Positions 6,545-12,810 of a stretch of 12,906 bases of DNA are shown one piece after another (the first letter of the stretch is position 1; each line of letters starts with the position of its first letter). The stretch comes from Chloroflexota bacterium (GTDB lineage Bacteria > Chloroflexota > Dehalococcoidia > UBA3495), in NCBI GenBank assembly GCA_022576105.1, contig JACZRM010000023.1, forward strand, positions 1 through 12,906, read 5' to 3'. The translations under genes and the position numbers were made by a program. The notes below the pieces were generated by a model that ran no database searches, was not told the origin of the DNA, and saw nothing but the letters and a program-made list of their open reading frames with translations.

Positions 6545-6584
6545 ACTCTACTTATAAGGGCTATAAAGTGAACTTTCTGTGAAC
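6545..6584 (-). promoter_or_regulatory. Candidate otsAB promoter with 11-bp-spaced GTTCAC direct repeats (PHO-box-like)
   Basis: On the minus strand GTTCAC occurs at 6584-6579 and 6573-6568, exactly 11 bases apart, i.e. one helical turn on the same DNA face. Downstream, TTCACT (6572-6567) could act as -35 with TAGAGT (6550-6545) as -10, spacer 16. PhoP-type response regulators of Gram-positive bacteria bind 11-bp-spaced GTTCAC-like repeats; the match is by pattern only, with two units. It lies about 180 bases upstream of otsA. Confidence 0.35.
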
Positions 6585-6714
6585 GCTAGTACCCGCCATA
6601 CAGCCGAAATTTATTCTGCCATACGCCCCGGCAAAGGTCAAATCCGGTCACTAGCTGTTGCGCGACCAATTGTGGATAGTGTATCAGTTTGGCTTCCAAG
6701 AACGGGGCTTTGTC

Positions 6715-6787
6715 ACACCGGCCTTCGCCGGTGTCCAGATACAATCGCTGTCCCGACGCTCTAATGGATTCCGGCTTGCGCCGGAAT
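6715..6787. repeat. Pair of REP-like GC-rich hairpins
   Basis: Hairpin 1: ACACCGGC (6715-6722), loop CTTC, GCCGGTGT (6727-6734). Hairpin 2: ATTCCGGC (6768-6775), loop TTGC, GCCGGAAT (6780-6787). Both have eight perfect pairs and four-base loops with flanking GTC/GAC-type bases, as in dispersed bacterial REP/BIME sequences of the GTC-ATTCCGGC type. Whether they recur in this genome cannot be seen from one window. Confidence 0.7.
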
Positions 6788-6828
6788 GACGAGAACTAAA
6801 CTAACACTCTACCCAATTTTGAAGCCGT

Positions 6829-6859
6829 TTGACAGAGTAAAATACAATCCTTAGGATTG
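6829..6859 (+). promoter_or_regulatory. Candidate promoter for the NMT1-like gene, overlapped by a 15-bp palindrome
   Basis: TTGACA (6829-6834), 17-base spacer, TAGGAT (6852-6857): consensus -35 and four of six -10 bases. The palindrome CAATCCT-T-AGGATTG (6845-6859) covers the -10, a natural position for a repressor operator. The start codon is about 270 bases further on, so the leader would be long and would include the inverted-repeat element. Confidence 0.4.
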
Positions 6860-6872
6860 CCACGAACGGACT

Positions 6873-7030
6873 TTGCCTCAAAAGTCATTTCAAGATTGGC
6901 GGGGAATCCAGTCCACTCGATTTTAGACCCTTCGCGGAGTTTATCCTGAGCGGGGCCGAAGGACTCAGGGAAAAGTCAAAGACAGGCCCCTGACCTCAAT
7001 TATAGGCCGCAATTGACACTTTTGAGGCAA
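6873..7030. mobile_element. MITE-like element with 13-bp terminal inverted repeats
   Basis: TTGCCTCAAAAGT (6873-6885) is exactly inverted as ACTTTTGAGGCAA (7018-7030); similarity continues inward as TCA/TGA with a 2-base offset. The 158-base unit encodes nothing. Inside is a second nested repeat, CCTTCG (6929-6934) with CGAAGG (6957-6962) and CCTGAG (6945-6950) with CTCAGG (6964-6969), resembling a widespread bacterial intergenic repeat. No target-site duplication is obvious, so mobility is inferred only from symmetry. Confidence 0.4.
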
Positions 7031-7135
7031 GGCTCCACGAAGGTGACCCAGGGCTGATAACATGGCAGCCAAGATAACGGCAGCCAGAATAATCTCAACT
7101 GGCATTAGCTCACTGCATTAACGAAGAAGGGCGCT

Positions 7136-8053
7136 ATGACTGTAAATACCGGCCGACCAATACCCCTGAAATTGATGGAGACTTTCCGCACGGTTTTCTA
7201 CACGCCGATATTGGTGTCGGTGGCGGGAGGGTTTTTACGGGAAGAGGGGTTGGACGTGAGTTTCAGCACCTGTCCCGCCCAGTTCCCCCATCCGATCAGC
7301 GCGTTGAAAAATGGGGCCGCCGATATTGTGCAGAGCGGCATTATGCGCTGCATCATTGCCCTGGACTGGGGAGCGGAATCGGTACCGCTGCACTTCGCCG
7401 AGATAAACTCCCGGGACGGGTTCTTTGTTTTGAGTCGCCACCCTCAACCAGAGTTTCAGTGGGACCTGCTCCTGCACTCACCGGTAATTCCGGTGGGCTT
7501 TTCGCCCATGCCCTGGGCATCCTTTCAGAAGGCCCTGAGGAAAAACAATGTGGACCCAGCCAAGTTGACTCTGCTGCACGGATTACCCCTGGCCGAAGCA
7601 GTGGAAGCCTTCAAGCAAGACCAGGCTGGTTTCATTCATCTGCCCCAACCCGCCGCCGAACAACTCATCGCGGAAGGAGTGGGCCACCTGGTTTCTGCCT
7701 TGGGGACTGAAAACGGCCACGTTGCCTATAGTTCCTTTGCCGCAACTACTGAGTTTCTTACCAAAAATGCCGATACGGTGAGTCGATTTGTCCAGGGATT
7801 TAGCAAGGCTTTGCAGTGGCTGGACGCCAACCGCGAATCGGCTGTCGCTGACGCCATCGGGGAGTTTTTCGCCGATACCCCCAAGGAACTGCTGGCTCAG
7901 TCGGTGGCCAGATACCAGGCACAGGGGACCTGGCCCACCAATCCGGCGCTGGAACAGCCCCAATTCGAGGGATTGCAGGAAATTTTGATGGATGCCGGGC
8001 TGGTCAAGGAGCACCAGCCATACCAGAAAGTGGTCACCCGAGACTTTATTTAG
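7136..8053 (+). CDS. NMT1/THI5-like substrate-binding-fold protein, no signal peptide
   Basis: A 305-aa protein of the periplasmic-binding-protein type II fold (NMT1/THI5/SsuA-like). The N-terminal strand and helix (LKLMETFRTVFYTPILVSVAGGFLREEGLDV, about 11-41) match the family pattern of a ligand-contacting strand followed by 'GFF.eeGLDV'. ALKNGAADIVQSG (56-68) is the usual G.aDi motif, and a second-lobe segment sits around GFIHLPQPAAEQLIAEG (165-181). The C-terminal helices (208-290) resemble those that close this domain. There is no signal peptide or lipobox: the N-terminus is short and polar. It may therefore be cytosolic, as are the enzymes MqnA/MqnD and THI5 of the same fold, rather than a transporter subunit. 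No ABC permease or ATPase gene is adjacent. The THI5 CCCFC motif is absent. SD AGAAGG is five bases from ATG 7136. It is the only complete plus-strand gene, convergent with the LLM gene. Ligand unknown. Confidence 0.8.
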   Translation: MTVNTGRPIPLKLMETFRTVFYTPILVSVAGGFLREEGLDVSFSTCPAQFPHPISALKNGAADIVQSGIMRCIIALDWGAESVPLHFAEINSRDGFFVLSRHPQPEFQWDLLLHSPVIPVGFSPMPWASFQKALRKNNVDPAKLTLLHGLPLAEAVEAFKQDQAGFIHLPQPAAEQLIAEGVGHLVSALGTENGHVAYSSFAATTEFLTKNADTVSRFVQGFSKALQWLDANRESAVADAIGEFFADTPKELLAQSVARYQAQGTWPTNPALEQPQFEGLQEILMDAGLVKEHQPYQKVVTRDFI

Positions 8054-8134
8054 ACGAGCCAGATACCGGGCGTGAGTGAGCAGAACCAATGGCCCGGCCC
8101 GGTGGGTCAGAATAGGAACTCCCTTTAAATAACC

Positions 8135-8167
8135 AGAGACCCTCTACTGACCTGGTAGAGGGCCTCT
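8135..8167. terminator. Hairpin between convergent genes, possible bidirectional terminator
   Basis: CCCTCTAC (8140-8147), loop TGACCTG, GTAGAGGG (8155-8162), extended by AGAG/CTCT outside one A-C mismatch: 12 pairs in all. It sits between the plus-strand NMT1-like stop (8053) and the minus-strand LLM stop (8193), where a shared terminator is expected. No strong T-run follows on either strand, so it may need a factor or act as a 3'-end stabiliser. Confidence 0.55.
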
Positions 8168-8192
8168 AAAGTGCCATAACCAGTTGCGATGC

Positions 8193-9326
8193 TCAGTTGT
8201 CGGCGGGAACCGCCGCTGCCTCGGCTTTTCTGGCTTTGTCGCGGAAGTGGGGGATGATGTACTTGCCGAACAGACGCAGCGACTCCATAACTTCTTCATG
8301 GGTGACCGGCCCCACCTGGAACAACGGCATTATCTCATCCACGCCCATCGCCTCGTACTGCTCAATGTACTGGATGCAATCATCTGGGTTGCCGATGCAG
8401 AACCGCCCACCGTTTTCGATCAGGTCTAACGATGCGATCTCATCCCGTCGCGCGTTGTCACCCTGCGACCGCTGGTAATGCCACTGGTAGTCGTCGGGCA
8501 CCTTGGCGGGATCGTACCCCTGCCAAACCTTGGCGTCGCGCAGCCGCTGCTGTTCTCGGTACCAGTCAATCAGCTCGGCTCCCCGCTCAAAGGCCTTACG
8601 GCGGTCTTCGGAGCAGTAAGCCACCGTGTTGCCCGCCACTCGATTATGAACCAATTTAGTCGCCGGATTGGGGTTCTTGATGGCCTCTTTATAGGCTCTG
8701 ATAATCTGCTCGGCGCGGTCCAAACCAACGCTGGTCTGGGCCAAACAACCCAGTCCTTGCTGGCCAACCTTACGGGCGGTGTCTTCCTGGCTGCAGGCCT
8801 GCCAAATGGGCGGATGGGGTTTCTGGACCGGTTTGGGCACCACTTCCCGGGGCGGGATATGGTAATACTGACCTTCAAAGGAGAATTCTTCCTCAGTCCA
8901 AGCACCCGGAATAATCTTCAAGTACTCCTCAAGCATGCCCGAGACATCCTTGAGGTCACTGCCGTAGGGCTGCATCTGATAGGGGTAGCCGGAGCGGCCA
9001 ATGCCCAGGTCCACCCGCCCATTGCTGACTACATCCAGGGTTGCGATGCGGGAGGCCACGTTCAGCGGATGGTGCAGCGGCACCAGCACCACGGCAATGC
9101 CCAGCCGCATCTTGCTGGTGCGCTGGCTGATGGCGGCCAGGGTAATGTCCGGCGCGCTGGAGTGAGACCATTCGGAGCGGAAGTGGTGCTCAACAAACCA
9201 GACGCTGGTCAGGCCCATTTCTTCAGCGTAGGTGACCTCCTCCAGCGTTTCCCAATACCGCTGGGACTCACTCTGGGCGCTCCAGGGTCTGGGGACTTGT
9301 ATCTGGTAAAAGAGGCCTATGTCCAT
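8193..9326 (-). CDS. LLM-class flavin-dependent oxidoreductase (luciferase-like monooxygenase)
   Basis: A 377-aa member of the bacterial luciferase-like, F420/FMN-dependent TIM-barrel family. Signatures are WFVEHHF (about 43-49), PLHHPLNVASRIATLDVVSNGRVDLGIGRS-type sequence in the 83-112 region, and a C-terminal GNPDDCIQYIEQYEAMGVDEI stretch that closes the barrel. It probably oxidises an organic substrate with reduced flavin and O2; the substrate cannot be told from sequence. I place the start at ATG 9326, with AGG about five bases upstream, rather than at GTG 9332, which abuts the SD. It follows E1 beta by 83 bases with no promoter or terminator seen between, so it probably shares the E1 message. 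The C-terminal 25 residues are charged and alanine-rich. The antisense open frame of nearly 300 codons is a GC-driven shadow. Confidence 0.88.
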   Translation of the reverse strand: MDIGLFYQIQVPRPWSAQSESQRYWETLEEVTYAEEMGLTSVWFVEHHFRSEWSHSSAPDITLAAISQRTSKMRLGIAVVLVPLHHPLNVASRIATLDVVSNGRVDLGIGRSGYPYQMQPYGSDLKDVSGMLEEYLKIIPGAWTEEEFSFEGQYYHIPPREVVPKPVQKPHPPIWQACSQEDTARKVGQQGLGCLAQTSVGLDRAEQIIRAYKEAIKNPNPATKLVHNRVAGNTVAYCSEDRRKAFERGAELIDWYREQQRLRDAKVWQGYDPAKVPDDYQWHYQRSQGDNARRDEIASLDLIENGGRFCIGNPDDCIQYIEQYEAMGVDEIMPLFQVGPVTHEEVMESLRLFGKYIIPHFRDKARKAEAAAVPADN

Positions 9327-9409
9327 GAGCACCTGCCATGTTTATGGTTATTTTCTTGGCTTAATTAGTTTAATGGGTGGGCCGATGCCAGGATTTCCGC
9401 CGCGACCTT

Positions 9410-10459
9410 TTACCCGATTATCAACTTTTGTACGGTCTTGACCACCCGCGCGGCGTTGGGCACGTATAGGTTTTCCAGCGGTCGGCTGTAGGGCACCGGC
9501 GTATGGGGAGCGGTTACCCGGGAAGGCGGCGCGTCCAAGTATTCGAATGCTTCTTCGGCTACCCGAGCGCAGATTTCAGAAGCGAGACTGCAGACCGGCG
9601 TGTCTTCGTCAACCACCACCAGACGGTGGGTGCGCTTCACCGACTCGATGACATGGTCGTAATCGATGGGAGATATGCTGAGCAGGTCAATCACTTCAGC
9701 GTTAATCCCCTGTTTGGCTAGTTCGTCCGCAGCCTCGGTGCAGACCCAGGTCATGCGGGAAATGCCCACCAGGGTAATGTCGGAACCCGGCCTTACCGTG
9801 CGGGCCTTCCCCAGGGGCAGAACGTAGGACTCCTCCGGGACCGAGCCCCGGTTGCCGTAGAGGCCCTTGTGTTCGAAGTAGACTATTGGGTCATCATCTC
9901 TGATGGCGGCGACGAGCAGGCCCTTGGCGGTGTAGGGGTCGGATGGCACCACGCCCTTCAAGCCAGGAATGTGGCTGAATATCGAGTAGAAGGACTCGGA
10001 GTGCTGGGCGGCGCTGCCGAAACCGGCGCCGATGCGGGTCAACAGCACGAAGGGCAACGTGACCTGCCCGCCGAACATATAGCGCATCTTGGCCGCGTTG
10101 TTCAGCAGCTGGTCCATGCACACGCCGATGAAGTCGACGAACATCAACTCGGCGATTGCCCGCATGCCGGTGGAGGCTGCGCCGATGGCGGTGCCCACGA
10201 AGGCCGCCTCGGACAGCGGTGTGTCCAACACCCGCTCTGAGCCAAATTGCTGAATCAACCCAACGGTGGTGCGGAAGGGCCCGCCCCAAGCATCGACAAT
10301 GCCCAGGTGTTCCCGGCCCGCGCCGCCCGCAATTTCCTCACCCATAATGATGACGTTCTCGTCGCGCTCCATCTCCTGGCGCAGGGCCTCGTTGATGGCT
10401 TCTCGATACAGGATTTCCCTGGCATCGGTACTGGTCATTTCAACAACAGATGTGGTCAC
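9410..10459 (-). CDS. 2-oxo acid dehydrogenase E1 component, beta subunit
   Basis: A 349-aa E1-beta of the pyruvate/acetoin/branched-chain 2-oxo acid dehydrogenase family, the partner that completes the thiamine-diphosphate site with E1 alpha. Family features in order: YREAINEALRQEM (18-30), the GEEI loop (40-43), RVLDTPLSEAAFVGTAIG (76-93) with catalytic-region E84, AELMFVDF (103-110), MRYMFGG (125-131), AAQHSESFYSIFSHIPGLK (150-168), SDPYTAKGLL (173-182), IVYFEHKGLYG (192-202), and a transketolase C-terminal domain with VVDEDTPV and VPYSRPLE. Start GTG 10459 is supported by GGAGG six bases upstream; the next ATG (10438) has none. It follows E1 alpha by 57 bases. Substrate class (pyruvate, acetoin, branched-chain) is not resolved. 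Confidence 0.92.
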   Translation of the reverse strand: MTTSVVEMTSTDAREILYREAINEALRQEMERDENVIIMGEEIAGGAGREHLGIVDAWGGPFRTTVGLIQQFGSERVLDTPLSEAAFVGTAIGAASTGMRAIAELMFVDFIGVCMDQLLNNAAKMRYMFGGQVTLPFVLLTRIGAGFGSAAQHSESFYSIFSHIPGLKGVVPSDPYTAKGLLVAAIRDDDPIVYFEHKGLYGNRGSVPEESYVLPLGKARTVRPGSDITLVGISRMTWVCTEAADELAKQGINAEVIDLLSISPIDYDHVIESVKRTHRLVVVDEDTPVCSLASEICARVAEEAFEYLDAPPSRVTAPHTPVPYSRPLENLYVPNAARVVKTVQKLIIG

Positions 10460-10516
10460 AATGCTCCTCCGAAAGATGTCCCCAATCCCCTACGCCAGCC
10501 AAGCTGGCCCGGAAAA

Positions 10517-11524
10517 TTAAATTTCCATGTTGACGCCGCGTTTCAGCATATCCAGCGGGTAGTCCACATATACGTCGGCATAAAGTTGGGCAGGCTCGGG
10601 CATGGGGCTTTCGTCGGCGAAACGGATGGCCTCTTCCATCAGGTCTTCCGCATCCTGGTCCAACCGGTCCAGCTCCTCAACGGTGATCTCACCCTCGGGC
10701 AGCACCCGCTCCCGGAACTGTTTCAGTGGGTCTCTGGCCCGCCAACTGTCCTCTTCTTCTTTGGTGCGGTAGGTCAGGGGATTGTCGAATACAGTATGTC
10801 CGTAGAAGCGGTAAGTCATGGCCTCTAAAAGCGTCGGCCCCTGGCCGGCCCTGGCCCGGGCCACCGCCTGCCCCGCCGCCTCGTAGACGGCAAACACGTC
10901 CATGCCGTCAACAATCACTCCAGGCATATCATAACCGGCGGCGCGGTCGGCCACATTGGCCACTGAGAGTCCATACTCAGTTGGAGTAGACTCGGCGTAG
11001 CCGTTGTTCTCACAACAGAAAACCACCGGCAGCTTCCACACCGACGCCAGGTTCATGCATTCGTGGAGCACCCCCTGGTTGGCCCCGCCATCACCAAAGA
11101 AAGCCACCGCCACCCGGCCCAGCTTCTTGAGCTTGGAGGTTAAGGCCGCTCCCAGAGCCAGGGGGACACTGGCGGCGACCACGCCGTTGGTGCCCAACAT
11201 TCCCAGGCTCATGTCGGCGATGTGCATCGAACCGCCCTTGCCTTGGTTAGTGCCGGTGGCCCGACCGAAAAGTTCGGCCATCATCAGCTTGGGATCAACC
11301 CCTTTGGCGATACAGTGGCCGTGGCCGCGGTGAGTGCTGCCAATGTAATCTTCGTTGGTCAGGTGAGCGCACACGCCGGTGGGCACCGCCTCCTGTCCGG
11401 CCGAGGAATGGACCGAGGCTGACATCTGTCGCTGTCCGGTCTCAGGAATTCCCCGCTCTTCAAAATGGCGGATGGTAGTCATTGTCTGGTACAGATTCAG
11501 GAGGGTTTCACGGTCCAAGTCCAT
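10517..11524 (-). CDS. 2-oxo acid dehydrogenase E1 component, alpha subunit
   Basis: A 335-aa thiamine-diphosphate-binding E1 alpha of the PdhA/AcoA type, which decarboxylates a 2-oxo acid (or cleaves acetoin) and passes the acyl group to an E2 lipoyl domain. Visible motifs: SSAGQEAVPTGV (40-51), GSTHRGHGHCIAKG (62-75), GRATGTNQGKGGSMHIAD (87-104), the thiamine-diphosphate motif from GDGGANQG (144-151) to ENNGYA (172-177), and the loop TYRFYGHTVFDNPLTYRT (237-254). Start ATG 11524 is chosen because GAGGAG lies four bases upstream and family similarity begins with MDLDRETLLNLYQTMTTIR. The frame stays open upstream to 11809, but that part overlaps the zinc-ribbon gene and has no E1 similarity. 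The promoter candidate at 11559-11586 agrees. First gene of a probable E1a-E1b-LLM operon; no E2 or E3 lies nearby. Confidence 0.93.
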   Translation of the reverse strand: MDLDRETLLNLYQTMTTIRHFEERGIPETGQRQMSASVHSSAGQEAVPTGVCAHLTNEDYIGSTHRGHGHCIAKGVDPKLMMAELFGRATGTNQGKGGSMHIADMSLGMLGTNGVVAASVPLALGAALTSKLKKLGRVAVAFFGDGGANQGVLHECMNLASVWKLPVVFCCENNGYAESTPTEYGLSVANVADRAAGYDMPGVIVDGMDVFAVYEAAGQAVARARAGQGPTLLEAMTYRFYGHTVFDNPLTYRTKEEEDSWRARDPLKQFRERVLPEGEITVEELDRLDQDAEDLMEEAIRFADESPMPEPAQLYADVYVDYPLDMLKRGVNMEI

Positions 11525-11558
11525 AATTCTCCTCACGTGGGGGGGCTGGGTTGCCCCA

Positions 11559-11586
11559 ATACTAGCATCGGCCAACCTGATGTCAA
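11559..11586 (-). promoter_or_regulatory. Candidate promoter of the E1alpha-E1beta-LLM operon
   Basis: Minus-strand TTGACA (11586-11581), 16-base spacer, TAGTAT (11564-11559). The -35 is perfect and the -10 matches four of six. A start near 11552 would give a leader of about 27 bases before ATG 11524. The site sits in the 65-base gap after the zinc-ribbon stop. It supports the shorter E1 alpha start. Confidence 0.55.
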
Positions 11587-11589
11587 TAG

Positions 11590-11886
11590 CTACTGATCTT
11601 CTTCGCTTTTCCACTTGACGTAGTTGTAGATGGTCTCCCCCAGGGCGGCGGCCAGCAGCAGAGAGAACCAGAAAGCTCCAGGCAGGCCAAACCAGTTGAT
11701 TAACCAGCCCACCAAAGTGAAGGGCAGAAATAAAAGACCGCGATAAAATTTTCTCCTTGGTGAGAGCCTCCAGTAGATCAACTGAAACCCCCGATCGATG
11801 ACCGGCCACCGGCTAACTCTGGACCCGCAGTTCCAGCAGAATCGTTCGCCCTCGGTCAACTGGTTGCCGCATTTTACGCAATTCAT
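11590..11886 (-). CDS. Small zinc-ribbon membrane protein
   Basis: A 98-aa protein. The N-terminus MNCVKCGNQLTEGERFCWNCG is a zinc ribbon with C3-x2-C6 and C17-x2-C20, the short 'zinc_ribbon_2/3' type common at the N-terminus of membrane proteins. Two hydrophobic segments follow, about 50-66 (LLFLPFTLVGWLINWFG) and 70-87 (FWFSLLLAAALGETI), joined by a short turn, then a charged tail KWKSEEDQ. Predicted topology: zinc ribbon in the cytoplasm and a membrane hairpin. SD GAGGG lies close to ATG 11886. The function is not known for this architecture. It lies between the SAM hydrolase (terminator-like hairpin between them) and the E1 operon promoter, so it may be a single-gene unit. Confidence 0.75.
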   Translation of the reverse strand: MNCVKCGNQLTEGERFCWNCGSRVSRWPVIDRGFQLIYWRLSPRRKFYRGLLFLPFTLVGWLINWFGLPGAFWFSLLLAAALGETIYNYVKWKSEEDQ

Positions 11887-11954
11887 GTACCCTCAGTAAC
11901 CTAAGCGAGTGAGCCGTAGGGCCGCGACATCGACTGACCCGCTGCTAAGAACGC

Positions 11955-11978
11955 CGCCGCCGGCTCATGCCGGCGGCG
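11955..11978 (-). terminator. 10-bp GC hairpin enclosing the stop codon of the SAM hydrolase gene
   Basis: CGCCGGCCGG-type arms 11955-11964 and 11969-11978 form ten perfect pairs around a four-base loop at 11965-11968. The loop holds the TGA stop (11967-11965) of the upstream gene, and the 5' arm encodes its last residues (SPPA). A weak T-rich run (GTTCTT) follows. It may act as a terminator, or affect ribosome release. Confidence 0.45.
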
Positions 11979-12810
11979 AAAGGGTCACCCAGACTGTCTC
12001 ACTGTCGCCTGGAACGATCAGGTCAGCGGCGCTGCCTTCCCTAACTGCTATCTCCAGGTAGCCGTTGCTGCCCAGTATAGCCAGAGGCTGTCGCGGGATT
12101 GTTTCATTACCGTCCTGGAAAGTGCGGCTCAATCCCTTTATGCGGTAGCCCTTCACCTCAACCTGCACCGCGCCGCCACCCTTCAGCATCGACTCTGGGA
12201 TGTTGGTGATCAAGTTGCCGAAGTGGTCGGCGTAGAGGACCTGCCCGATTATTCGCGGCCCGTCCACGGTCGGTTTCGGCGTCGGCAGCCAGACCAGTTC
12301 GGTCAGCGGCTCCCCAACGGATGCTGGGTCAATCCCCAGGGACAGATGGGCGGCCACCGGAGCAAATATGTCCCGCCCGTGGAAAGTGCTGCTCACCGGA
12401 TGACGCCAATAGTCAGAGTTGGTCAACTGGTAGGCGGTGCATCGCGGTGGTACCGGCGCCAGGTCTAACCCCTCGGGAGTTGAACCCTGGTAGTCGGCCA
12501 GGACGCCGCTGAGTACACCGTTGTCGGGAGCGAGAAAGGCGGCGTCGGGAGTAATGAGCAGGATTGCCTTGCGGTCGGTGCCGACCCCGGGATCGACTAC
12601 CACCAGGTGAATGGATTCCTTGGGAAAGAATTTATGGTTGGTCCCCAGCAGGAACAGGGCTTGTTGGAGGTTTTGGGGCTGAATCTGGTGAGTCAGATCG
12701 ATGATCGAGGCGCGGGGATTGATGCTCAGGATCACTCCCTTCATCACGCCCACATAAGGGTCGGAGAGGCCAAAATCGGTGGTGAGGACTAGGAGGCGAT
12801 CTACGGTCAT
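11965..12810 (-). CDS. S-adenosyl-L-methionine hydroxide adenosyltransferase (DUF62 / SAM chlorinase-fluorinase family)
   Basis: A 281-aa member of the DUF62/fluorinase-like family. Most bacterial and archaeal members hydrolyse SAM to adenosine and methionine using an activated water; the halogenases are rare relatives. Seen here: LTTDFGLSDPYVGVMKG (9-25), IDLTH (37-41), VVDPGVGTDRKAI (71-83) with D73 and R80, APDNGVLS (94-101), TFHGRDIFAP (142-151) with H144, and the C-terminal beta-barrel lobe beginning at YADHFGNLITNIP (193-205). D73, R80 and H144 correspond to the Asp-Arg-His triad of the hydroxide transferases, so water is the likely nucleophile rather than a halide. ATG 12810 is in a TAATG overlap with a frame from the window edge. 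Its role may be SAM/methionine turnover. Confidence 0.9.
   Translation of the reverse strand: MTVDRLLVLTTDFGLSDPYVGVMKGVILSINPRASIIDLTHQIQPQNLQQALFLLGTNHKFFPKESIHLVVVDPGVGTDRKAILLITPDAAFLAPDNGVLSGVLADYQGSTPEGLDLAPVPPRCTAYQLTNSDYWRHPVSSTFHGRDIFAPVAAHLSLGIDPASVGEPLTELVWLPTPKPTVDGPRIIGQVLYADHFGNLITNIPESMLKGGGAVQVEVKGYRIKGLSRTFQDGNETIPRQPLAILGSNGYLEIAVREGSAADLIVPGDSETVWVTLSPPA

Larger units (their letters stand above)
6392..7135. other. 744-base divergent intergenic region, repeat-rich
   Basis: This gap separates otsA (minus) from the NMT1-like gene (plus). I see no credible gene in it on either strand. It carries the otsA SD and promoter candidate on its left, a pair of REP-like hairpins (6715-6787), a candidate plus-strand promoter over a 15-bp palindrome (6829-6859), a MITE-like inverted-repeat element (6873-7030) and a short direct repeat GGCAGCC-A-GATAA type at about 7064-7092. 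The composition suggests repeated small insertions. Confidence 0.65.

Noticed and set aside
6579..6764. 61-codon plus-strand frame in the divergent region
   Set aside because: It runs through the REP hairpin and has no SD or similarity to a known protein.
8478..9368. 296-codon plus-strand open frame opposite the LLM gene
   Set aside because: It lies entirely antisense to a well-supported gene, shows no family similarity, and reflects GC-rich codon structure.
10247..10828. 193-codon plus-strand open frame across the E1 alpha/E1 beta junction
   Set aside because: It is antisense to two confident genes with no recognisable domain and no SD.
11525..11809. N-terminal extension of E1 alpha to 11809
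   Set aside because: It overlaps the zinc-ribbon gene, shows no E1 similarity, and a good SD and promoter support ATG 11524.
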